From contig CP142452.1 of the NCBI GenBank assembly GCA_038049695.1, forward strand, positions 28,198,501 to 28,262,500: 64,000 nt of DNA. Reading direction: 5' to 3'. The stretch comes from Cinnamomum chago (lineage: Eukaryota > Streptophyta > Magnoliopsida > Laurales > Lauraceae). The stretch's first letter is position 1, and every line of letters begins with the position of its first letter. Shown here piece by piece: positions 48,641 through 59,109 of the stretch. A model generated the notes under the pieces. It was given only the letters and a program-made list of their open reading frames with translations. It was not told the DNA's origin and ran no database searches. The position numbers were made by a program, and so were the translations under genes.

Positions 48641-49171
48641 GGGCACGTTTGTGTACACACCCTTTCCGTGGAAAGAGGAAATTATCACGTCAGCATTTTC
48701 CATAGAAATGAAAACCTCGGAAAAGGATTTCTGTAGAATTTAGAAATCCATGTTTGGTGCAAAAAGAATTTCCTCATTGAATTGGTGTAGATGTTGTTTG
48801 GTGCGGCTGTGGATTCCTTATAGAAAATCAAAATTTCTTATTTGGTGATATAATTTTTTGAAGAAAATAACACAACATGTATATTATTTATTTAACATTA
48901 AATAATAATTTATATAAAGAAATAAAAAATAAAAGAGTTATAGGGTTTTTGGGTTGAAATGGACAAAAGTGAGGAAAAGATGGAGAAGTTTTCCGAGGAA
49001 AACCATTTCCCATACCCCCCATAGGAAACTCATTTCCACAATTATCAAGGAAAATGCTGACGAGGCAGGAAAACATTTCCGCGGAATTGTTCCGCACCAA
49101 ACGCCGGAAAAATGGGTTTTCTGCAGAAAACCGTGAACTTTTCCGCGGAAAAGTGTTACACAAACATGCCC
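48641..49171. mobile_element. MITE (531 bp), PIF/Harbinger-like, TAA duplication
   Basis: TAA at 48638-48640 and 49172-49174. The ends are GGGCACGTTTGTGTACAC at the left and, on the opposite strand, GGGCATGTTTGTGTAACAC at the right, with arm homology continuing (TTTTCCGCGGAAAA against TTTCCGTGGAAA). TAA duplication with GGGC(A)NGTTTG ends is typical of Tourist-like elements. Non-coding. Confidence 0.88.
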
Positions 49172-49396
49172 TAAAGCATTCGACTGGAAGAAGTGGGGAT
49201 GCAAAAGGGTATTCGTTTATCTAATTTAGAGGTTTCGACCCATTTGAAATCAGATTTAGAACTTTTTATTTTTTTCTTATTGATGAACTCGCACAAAAAC
49301 CCACACTAAGCACATGCATGCACATTCAAATCAAATTAAACAATAATGGATTAAAAATAATAATCTTTATTGCAAATTAAGGATTCATAAATCTAA

Positions 49397-49553
49397 GGGG
49401 AAACTACCTGAAAAATCCCCCTAGGACGCCCGAAGTAAGGAGAGAACCCAGCATTATTTTAGTGACGGGAGGGGTCCTTTGGGTGGGTTTCTTTATTTTC
49501 TTTTGTCGTTTAGTGAGGTTGTCGATATCGACAATATAGTTGTCGATATCGAC
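49397..49553 (+). repeat. Left terminal region of the MULE with TTGTCGATATCGACAA motifs
   Basis: Terminal repeat from 49397. The 16-bp palindrome TTGTCGATATCGACAA is at 49519-49534 and a second, TTGTCGATATCGAC, is at 49540-49553. Candidate promoter and transposase-binding region by position; there is no direct evidence. Confidence 0.75.
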
Positions 49554-49726
49554 TAGTATGTGAAAACCTTTTATACATCGCCCCATGTCTTCATTTCTTT
49601 GTCAGAACATTTTCATCGTCTGTAACAAGTGCTCTGCCGAATTTCCTTCTAAAAAAACAGCTCAAAAATTACTCCAAGTGGTGGTTCGATTCCATTAATA
49701 GGTTGGTACCCACATTAAACACCTTC

Positions 49727-50253
49727 CTATATTGCATCATCTACCCTAAAATGTCATTAGTTTGATTCCTTTTCAGTAATGATTTCTTTCAGTTGTGTTC
49801 TGAACCAAAAAATGAGCCATTTGAAAACTGTACCAGTTGTGTAAATGCATATTTGTATGTAGCTTTGCTTGAAGATTACCATTTGTGTGGTAAATATCAA
49901 TTTCGTTTTGTGCTTCGTTAATATCACTTTCGTTTTGGGTTTTTAGGTTTTGAAAAGGGGTTTCTTTTTTGTAGGCACTGTTTTTCTCTATATTGCATCA
50001 TCTACCCTAAAATGTCATAAGTCTGATTCCTTTTCAGTAATGATTTATTTCAGTTGTTGTCTGAACCCTAAAAGGAGCCATTTTAATACTATACCAGTTG
50101 TGTAAACACATATCTGTATATAGCTTTGCTTGAAAATTACCATTTGTGATGTAAATATCAATTTCGTTTTGTACTTGGTTAATATCACTTTTATGTTGGG
50201 TTTTTTAGGGTTTGAAAATGAGTTTATTTTTTGTATGAACTGTTTTTCTCTGT
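49727..50253. repeat. About 261-bp tandem duplication in the MULE 5' region
   Basis: Two copies starting CTATATTGCATCATCTACCC at 49727 and 49988, diverged by scattered substitutions. They lie between the left terminus and the transposase ATG and could hold the transposase promoter or leader. Confidence 0.85.
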
Positions 50254-50424
50254 TGTGTTCTTTCAGTAAGTGACACTTAGTATAGTTTCATTATGTTCAA
50301 ATAAGGCACAACATGGGCATTTTAACAGTGGATAATGGTTTAGAAATATATACTTGCTCTGTCTTTATAAATGTTTTGAACTTTCGTATTTCTTTAACCA
50401 AAGTTCTTGTGATTTGACAATAGC

Positions 50425-52987
50425 ATGTCAGTGAGCGAGGTGTTGGTCATATTCCACTATGATGGTGACTTCCAATTCGATATAATCCATCCGGTGTACA
50501 ATGGAGGAAATCAAAAGATGAGATATTTACCGACGGATATAACATATGACTCACTGGTTAACGAAGCAACTGAAGCATCTAATTGGAATTCATCCATTCG
50601 GAGATTAAGCATACAATACCTTCATCACAATGGACGGGCATTTTCAATGGCAAGCATCGATGACGACAATGATGTGAAGAGAATGTTCAAAGCATCGGGG
50701 AATGATGTGAATGGGATATATCTATATGTCTTCAAAGATACTAAAAACCGGCAAAGTATAGGAGGAGAACAATGGAGGTATGTGCATAGGTTCTATCAGT
50801 AAATCAATAGATTACCAAAAACTAAGTATGTCTTCCTAGTTGCTTATTGTCCTTTGTTGATTCATTGTAGGTATGAAAAGAACGTTCGAGGTCAAAACTG
50901 TGCAAAAAAAGTGAGGATCCCGTGTAGAACTTGTACGAGAAACCATGGCATAGAGCCAACGCCCGCTACAGAGCTGCCTACCGTTGATCTACATCCATTT
51001 CCCTTATGTGAGTAATGAATGCAGTCCACATCAGGCTGCAGTACAAGATGATGTTATTGATGATATTGACATTGGAACAAACAGTCATGATGAAATTCAT
51101 TCCGATGAACATACTGCCATCGGACAGATTCGTCGAATCCCAAATGTGAAGGTCGAAAGCAATGGTGTCGAGGTCAATCTAGTTAACACTGCAAATTGTT
51201 CAAATCAAACTTCAGTTGTTGATTTTGAAGACAGAATGGAGCCTGAGGAGGTGAACACGGAGGTTGGTAATAACTCGGCTAAGGAAATGTGGGTTGGCCG
51301 TGAGTTCCCTGATCGTCAGACATTTCGGAATACTCTTGCCAAGTTTGCAATTTATGCCAACTTTACTCTTAAACACCTGAAGACCAACTCGACCAAGGTG
51401 ACAGCTGGCTACAAAGATCTGGGTTGTCCTTGGCGGATCCATGCTTCTATTGTAGAATCAGGATCATAATTTAAAGTTAGAACATACAATCCTAACCACC
51501 GATGCTCGAAGCCATTGATGGGCATGGCACATCGACAGGCAACTTCGGCCCTTATTTCTGAATTCATCATGGATAGAGTCCTACAGAACGTAGATTTAAA
51601 GCCGAAGGAGATAATGAACGACTACCAAATGGAATTTGGGTCGACCATCAGCTATAGGAAGGCACTTATAGCAAAGGATTTGGCTCTGCGTATTGTGCGA
51701 GGATCATACGAGGAATCCTTCCAGCTTCTGCCTCTCTACTGTATTGATTGAAGAAAACCAACCCTGACACAATAACAAACATAGACACCACGTCTGATGA
51801 CCGTTTCAGAAGGTTTTTTTTTAGCATTTGGACCCTGTATAAGGTCTTTCACGTCTTCGCTAAGACCGATGATTGCTGTAGACGGTACACATCTACGAGG
51901 TAAGTATCCTGGTGTCTTGCTTGTAGCCGTGACATACGATGCGAATCATAAGCTACTACTCATCGCCTTTGCCTTTGCGGAAGCAGAACGGCGTGATAGT
52001 TGGGAGTGGTTTCTTGCGAACTTATTCATAGCGGTTGGAGAACCACCCAATTTGACCATTGTTTCAGATTGTCAGAAGGGTCTTATTCCAGCTCTCCATA
52101 ACACTATACCCTCCGCAGTGCATTGCTACTGTTGCCGTCACATAGCTGAAAATATCAAAACCGCTTTCAGTGACGGCGCAATCGTTATGAAATTCTGGCG
52201 TGCCGTAAAGTCCTATAAGCCTTACGTTTATGAGGCATACATGACGGATATACGTGCAGTCAGCGAAGAGGCTTTCAGCTACATTGAGGCAATTGGGAGG
52301 CAGCATTGGGCAAATGCATACGTGCAAGGCCGTCGATATGACATGCTAACTAGTAATGCGGTTGAGTGTACTAACAGCCTGTTAAGGGACACAAGGGTAC
52401 TGCCTATTGTAAAACAGGTCGAGGAGATACGTGCCAAGTTAATGGAGTTCTATCAAAAGCGTCATCTTCAGTTAGAGAGTGTAACTACTCGTCTAACTCC
52501 GTATGCGGAAAAAATCTTGAGCCAAGAAATGGAGGAAGCACGCAGGGTTCATGTACGTGTCGCTGGCCTGGTCAAATTTCAAATACAATCCGCAGAGTAC
52601 GTGGACGTAGTCGATCTCAAACGCAAAACTTGTACATGTTGTAAATGGGAGATTTTGGGCCTCCCATGTTGTCACGCACTTGCATCAATGAAGGTAAGGA
52701 ACTATGATCCATATAAGTTTTGCGAGCATTGGTACCTATCAAGCGTTTATCGTGCAACGTATAATGAAGTTCTACATGCTACCCGGGACAGCAAGCAATG
52801 TGAATACACAATTGAAGAAAGAGTTCTTCCACCACGAGCAAGTAAACAACCAGGGCGTCCTAAAAAGAACAGGATTCGTACCGAAAATCGTGGCCTCCAA
52901 CGAAGGGTAGTTACCTGCTCCAATTGTAAAGAGAGGAGGCATAACCGTGGAGGTTGTCGCAATCCTCCACGTGATATGAATTGTTGA
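50425..52987 (+). pseudogene. MURA-type (MuDR) transposase gene of the MULE, disrupted
   Basis: Exon 1 (50425-50777) starts MSVSEVLVIFHYDGDFQFD; a GT-AG intron follows and exon 2 starts at 50871. The MuDR N-terminal domain (MWVGREFPDRQTFRNTLAKF, CPWRIHAS) lies at 51286-51455. The MULE transposase core (PMIAVDGTHLRGKYPGVLLV, then IVSDCQKGLIPALHN, with two catalytic-type Asp) is at 51860-52110, a SWIM zinc finger (CTCCKWEILGLPCCHALA) at 52632-52690, an AT-hook-like PGRPKKNR, and a C-terminal CSNCKERRHNRGGC knuckle. Lesions are a frameshift near 50990, a TAA at 51467, a frameshift near 51748 and one more in the T run at 51813-51820. The domain order is complete, so decay is recent compared with other repeats here. 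Confidence 0.92.
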
Positions 52988-53010
52988 TTCAAGATAAATG
53001 ATGTAAATGG

Positions 53011-53367
53011 ATTGTTCAAAGCTTGAACAGTACATGGTTTTTTCTTGGGATTTTGGTGTAAATGGGTTCCATTGGAGAATTGAATATTGCAGTTATTTTT
53101 TTGGTACAGTTTGTGATGTAAATGGGTTGTTCAAAGCTTGAACAGTGCATTGCCTTTTTTTGGGGTTTCTTGTGTAAATGGGTTCCATTGGGGAATTGAA
53201 GATTGCAGTTATTTTACTGGTACAGTTTGTCATGTACATGGGTTGTTCAAAGCTCGAACAGTGCAGTTCTTTTTTGTTTTTTTTTTGGATTTTGGTGTAA
53301 ATGGGTTCCATGGGGAATTGTAGATTGCATTTATTTTTGTGGTCCGATTTGTGATGTAAATGGGTTC
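53011..53367. repeat. About 115-bp tandem array (three copies) after the transposase stop
   Basis: Units start at 53011, 53126 and 53242 with (A/G)TTGTTCAAAGC(T)TGAACAGT, a short palindrome (GTTCAAAGCTTGAAC), and continue to TGGGTTCCATTGGGGAATTG. The array begins 24 bp after the transposase stop, so it lies in the 3' UTR or terminator region. Confidence 0.88.
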
Positions 53368-53519
53368 CTAGAAACTGTTCGAACGTGAATGAATGGTGAT
53401 ATATATGGGGTTTATATACATTTAGATTATTGTATCCATGTTGTCCTTATTAAGTAATTCCTTCTGTTCAAAATTATGAAATGCAAACATTCCTGTAGCT
53501 GTCAGGAACGAAACTGACA

Positions 53520-54345
53520 TTTCAAAACTAGTCGATATTGTCAGTATCGATAGATTTTTTACATTCACAGATGATTACTTACAACTTTTATTTCAGTCAC
53601 CTGACAAAACTAGTCGATACTGACAACTTCAATCTGTCGATATCGACAACTTTGATACATTCCAGCAGCTGATTACTTACAACTTTTAATTCGGCCATCT
53701 GACGAAACTAGTCGATACTGACAACAAAAAGTTGTCGTTATCAACAGCTTTGATACATTCCAGCAGCTGATTACTTACAACTTTTAATTCGGCCTTCTGA
53801 CGAAATAAGTCAATACTGACAACAAAAAGTTTTCGTTATCGACAACTTTTACACATTCCAGCATCTTCTTAGTTACAACTTTTAATTCGGCCTTCTGACG
53901 AAACTAGTCGATGCTGACAACCAAAAGTCGTCGTTATCGACAACTTTTATACATTCCAGCAGCTGATTACTTACAACTTTTAATTCCTGCCTGACGAAAC
54001 TAGTCGATACTGACAACCAAAAGTTCGACAACTTTTATACATTTCAGCATCTGATTACTTACAACTTTTAATTTAGATGCCTGACGAAAGTAGTCGATAC
54101 TGACGACCAAAAGTTATCGTTATCGACAACTTTTATGCATTCCAGCATCTGATTACTTACAACTTTTAATTCAGACGCCTGACGAAAGTAGTCGATACTG
54201 ACAACTTTTGGTTGTCGTTATCAACAACTTTTATACATTCCAATCCACATAGAGTTATAACTTTTATTTCAAAACATTAACAGACCTAGTCGATACCGTC
54301 AACTTTAAGTTGTCGATATCGATGAGTTTTATACATTACAAGACG
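53520..54345. repeat. About 100-bp tandem array with GTCGATA/GACAAC motifs (about eight copies)
   Basis: Each unit has CTGACGAAACTAGTCGATA, then CTGACAAC...GTTGTCGTTATCGACAAC and CATTCCAGCA(G/T)CTGATTAC. Units start about every 85-107 bp (near 53602, 53698, 53798, 53893, 53990, 54075, 54179). The inner inverted motif is a diverged form of the subterminal TTGTCGATATCGACAA. The array lies exactly between the two convergent genes of the MULE. Confidence 0.9.
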
Positions 54346-54703
54346 TACTTGCTTCTATAATTCAACCCACCAAATTGGCATACAATATTTAGGATCATTA
54401 CAGCAACCATCATCATCTCCCTGCAAAATTAAGTATTGGACTCCTTTAATGATCACCCCAAACATGGCATGAACCCCACCACCATCAATCCCACCACCAT
54501 ACAGACTCTAAGTGGAACCCAAAGCATCCCAAATTCAATAAACTGCTATTCAACCATTCTAAACCATAACATGCATTCAACCATTCTATTGTCCAACAAC
54601 AAAAGGATTATATATACAATTAATATTCATTTTGCACAATGGGCAAAAAATAAAGTTTGCGAGAATCAATAAAAAGTTTTGCACAATGTCTTCTTGAGTT
54701 AAG

Positions 54704-57700
54704 TCATGGGAAGTCACTTAAGTCAGTCAACCCCAGTCTGTTGGCATTAAATCGCCAGCTCCTTTTGAATATCTCTACGACGATTTTGCTGCAAAAATAG
54801 GGAATGTCTTCTTGGGTGAAGCTGATGCTATGGCGGTGCACATAGTGTTCCATGAAAGACATTGCAAATACTCCACAGTCATTTCCATTTTGCTGACGAG
54901 GGATGCCATCCTTTACAAGCCAACCCCAAAGGTAAGGGTCTGACCATCCAAATTGGCTATATCTTTCATTCAACCATGCAACCTGCGTGATCCATTATTA
55001 CAATGCACTTTTAGATTAAGAATAGTATATGTTTACGCCAATAGGCAGATGCATATGATGCGGAATTTGGAAAAGTTATGATGTTTTAGGTAACATAACA
55101 TACAAATTTCGATGCGTGCTTTACCGATCGCCGATCGCCAGCCAAGCTATTGTAGAACTCCCATCGTTTCTCATCAACCAATCCGACAAGCAAGGAAAAA
55201 TGTGATCGGTGATAGACTATAAAGATAAGCGTGCGTGTTTCCCTAGCGTCCCACACCCTATGTCCATGCTTCCCAAATACAGCTTCCACAGCAGAATCAG
55301 AACCATCCGACCACCAACTCTGCAAGTAAAATTGAGGACATAGTCAGCTACAGCCTATAACTGGAAATACACTTACTAGTATGCTCCTCTTTCACAACTA
55401 TTGACTTACACAGACACTTGGATCAGCGATAAAACATGTATCACATTCATCCCGTAATATTTCAAAATAGTAATACATGACATTAGTGTCCATCCAAGTC
55501 CCTTCTTCAAGAACCTTCTTCAGATCCGAGCTTGAGATCATTGTGCAGATGCTATCCAACTCATCATTCCTATAACAAATCACAAACAAGCACTTAAGAA
55601 TCTTATGTTTTTATTTGATATTTCAGAGTTTTCAAAAGCATTATGTATTAAATAAAAAACATATGCAGGATTGTTATCAACTTATACTTGAGCTGGAAAA
55701 TGTTGCAAAGAGGAGCTGCAATGGCAGGGTTGCGAAAGAAATTGCTTTGGCACTGAAATGGTTATTTTGCTCTGCTTTGTATTGCATTTTACAGCTCATT
55801 GATAAACATAGAGAAGTCCTTAATGAAGCCAAGGAAGAATATAACAAGCTAAAGAAGGCAATAGATGAGTCACGAACTGCTGAGGTTCTGTTCACATGAA
55901 GACACACCATTTGATTTTTGAACTTCATTACCTTGTAATTGGTCAGTGATAAAAAAGCACTTCCTGTTAATCTTCAGGTTGATACAGAATATAAGTTACA
56001 ATATTTAAAAAAGCTCTCTATATAAGTTACAATATTTACATACAGAATACAGAATATAAGATACAGAATAAAGGAATGGGAAGTGAAGGGAAAGGGATAC
56101 AGGAAAAGGCTTGATGACTTAAAAGTTGATCTCATGAAACAAATTGAACAGTAAGATTCCTCAGAGTATTAATCAGTATTAATAGCACGAGATAGTTTAT
56201 TAATCAGCATGATTTTCACCATCATCATAAAAAAGGTCATAAATAGAGAAAAACAGAGTGTAAGATGAGAGTGACAACTTTGACTGAGTAATTCAGGTTT
56301 AGTGGGAATGATTAGCTAAGAAAACTTGATACCCTCTCGGCATCTAATTGGGATAAAATAATGAACAAATAAAAGCTTGAATATGCTACAGAATAGGGGT
56401 TGCTGACAATATCTGAAGTTCTCTTATCTCCAGATTATTATTTATCATTATTAATTAAGCACAATATATGATTTCTTACCTTTCCTCGTAGTATTCTTTG
56501 AATCCCTTGAGAAAGTACTTATCAAGGTCGCTCAGCACGTAACTGCTGTGAACTATAGAATGAGCATAATCTTTAAACTTCATCGGTATTTTGCGCATAC
56601 GAGGCAGCTGTTTGATCCTCCACAAAAGTGAGTCGAGTGTAGCGAAGGGGGCTGAAACAACCAAAGCGGACTCACTGGATACTGGGACTGGAGAGGTGAA
56701 CAATGTTCTGCTAACTGAAGGGGTACCGAGTACTTCTTCGATTGGTGGTGCTTCCGGAGAGTGAGGCCAGCTGATAGAACCGTCTGTTATACACTGTTGG
56801 ACTGGTTCGACATCAACTGGTGTTGCACTCCTCTTGGCACTTTTCTTTATCCCCGGACTCTTCACAGCAGCTCTTTTCCGATGTTTAAACGTTATTGTCA
56901 CCTTCTTCTTGACATCCTCTTCATCGGATTGCGAGCTACTACACCCATCCAACTTAAAGTCCTCAAATGTTGTCCCAAAGGCACCCTTAAATTTTGTCGA
57001 TTTCTTCCGGATTGATGTTGTGAGCTTCTCAATAGACACTTTCCGGCATTCCGCTCTATCACAGGAGCGCTCTAAACGAGCCACAAGATCCTCCGCCTGA
57101 AAATTCAACGCACACATATTCATTTATCATGTCATTATGAGCAAGGCAAATGTATTAATGATGAATTGAAAATATGTTTAATGGAGGGTCATTAGCAATG
57201 ACTTAATGGAGTGATTTTAGACATACATGCTTAATTGGGATGGTGCTTTCGTCCGGTTTGGCGATCTCCTCCGCTTGGCTATCCTCCATATGGTCCATCT
57301 GAGCTGACCTCCCAATAAACTTTTGTGTGTTTTCACCATACCATAACAAATACTCATCGGAATGTGCTTTCAGCTTACACTTCTCCCCATGTAGAACAAG
57401 TTGGGCTCTAGCAGCCCACAATCCAGCTACCTCCTCATCCAACTGCGTGCTGTAGTCAACCACAACATACCATGTTCGTTCTCGTTTGACAAATGGCATA
57501 TTGAATGGTGGTGGCACCAACTGTTTGAATCCGAACTGCTTCATAACACGCCACGTATTATGTCGTTCCACGATCCAATAATAGACAAGGACGGTGGACG
57601 ATGAAAACAGAGCACGATCAACTTTCCGCACCTTCTCAACAAACTTTTTACCGTATCCCCGATAGGGTTGCCAGTTGAACTGCATACGACATTATTTACA

Positions 57701-58909
57701 CAAAATTAGCAGGTTTCTACAGTCAGTATAGTATTTGTATAAAAGAATACATCAGGATTTAAAAAATGGAAAAAAGAACTTTTTACATTACCCCATCAGC
57801 CTTCAGATTTTCAACTGCTTTCTAACTTCTTTCACTGTTGCAAGAGCTGGTTGTTCTTTAAGCCTCTTCTGCCAGGTCTTAAACAATGGAAACTGTATAT
57901 CCTTTTTCCACGTTTCGGCCGGTTTAGGACACCGCCCGATCGACAACCTAGTGTAAGCCCATAACTGAACCATTCCAAAAAAAATTTATAGGTTATATAA
58001 GATTGAAGAAAATAAGCTACACCAAAACTCCAAAATGTAGTTGTTTAGATGGCAGACTGGACAATGTGTAAAGAATGAGAACAAGGACCTGTAACAGCTG
58101 AAGAGGCCCGGTGGGTGTCCTGAGTTGGTGTCCCTCTTCCTCTCCGTGTACATTATTCCCCTCCTTTCCCTGTTCATCCTTCCCCTTCTCTTCTACCCCT
58201 TCTCTTCTCCTTATTCCACCGAGTAGCGTTTGCTAACATCCTATAAAGATTCGCAAGACAAGCCGGTGCCCAGGCGTACGGTTTAAAATCTTTAAACAAC
58301 TCTAGCAGATAGACAGGGCCTCGGGCACCAGAAGTTTGCGAGATGATTTGACCGGACAAAAGTCATGCCGACGAAGTCAACCTTCTTTTGTGGGGTAATA
58401 CCGAGCAACTCCTGACATACTGTTTGAACTAACCTCCCTGGGAAAGTTCGACCGATTACTAGGTCCCCATCAATGGGTAGACCGTATATATAAGTCACGT
58501 CCTCAAGTGTTATAGTGGCTTCTCCGGATGGAAAATGGAAAGTATTTATTTCAGGACGCCACCTCTCTACCAATGCAGTGATTAACGCGTGGTCTATGAC
58601 CATACGACTTATCTCTGCCAAATAATGGAGACCCGTCTGCCTAACATATTCCTTCTGGGTGTTTGTAAGCCCCCATATTGCTGCGTCCGGGTTTGTTGGG
58701 ATGCACCTGAGGCGACCGAACTCCTGCTAGTATCAAGCATTACAAGGCTAGTTAGGAATCATACACTAAAAGGAAATACATTACTGATTGAGAAAGTTAA
58801 GGAAGTAAGTCTATATGTAGTTACAATATACCTCTCCCTGACGAATTCCTTCCGATATATGATTTTGTTGGTTATATAGGAGAACTTTCGGAGCCTCGGC
58901 GGTCTGTTT
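54704..58909 (-). pseudogene. PMD-Ulp1 (C48 protease) gene of the MULE, multi-exon, damaged
   Basis: Inferred exons with GT-AG borders are about 58909-58832, 58723-58089, 57964-57792, 57679-57227, 57096-56480, 55569-55410, 55319-55125 and 54982-54704. The plant mobile domain comes first: LYNQQNHISEGIRQGE, ITALVERWRPEINTFHFPSG, TLEDVTYIYGLPIDGD, FKPYAWAPACLANLYRML and FNWQPYRGY. A basic, Ser-rich linker follows (57096-56480). The protease comes last: EEGTWMDTNVMYYYFEIL, FIVYHRSHFSLLVGLVDE (catalytic His) and PRQQNGNDCGVFAMSFMEH (catalytic Cys after the oxyanion Gln). C48 enzymes remove SUMO or related tags; the substrate here is unknown. Frameshifts near 58355 and 57830 break the PMD, and the usual acidic triad residue reads Asn (WEFYNSL). 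The upstream start is not identified. Confidence 0.85.
55659..56150 (+). other. Coding-like segment in the long intron, possible captured host exons
   Basis: Plus strand, antisense to the protease gene and inside its 0.9-kb intron. After an acceptor-like TATGCAG, 55669-55899 reads DCYQLILELENVAKRSCNGR ... DKHREVLNEAKEEYNKLKKA, helical and coiled-coil-like. A second piece, 56074-56150, reads EWEVKGKGYRKRLDDLKVDL and ends at a GTAAG donor-like site. Exon-like borders and protein-like composition suggest a captured gene fragment, as MULEs often carry. I do not recognise the source protein. Confidence 0.4.
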
Positions 58910-59109
58910 TGCTGTCGTCTGCAAAGTAACAAACGTAACAATTAGTACATTGGAGACATGACGATAATTGGAGATTTCTTTTGTTATTATCATGTATTAT
59001 TGTGGATTTGTTTGAGATTCTCAGATCTTGTGCATTAGAAGCAGATCTGTTTCTGCACTGCAAGCTCTAGTTTCTGCAGTCCCTATCATAGCCTTCTCCA
59101 CTTCATCTT

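Noticed and set aside
53520-54345. Origin of replication or iteron array
   Set aside because: Iterated motifs superficially resemble iterons, but the array is inside a MULE and its motif matches the element's subterminal palindrome.
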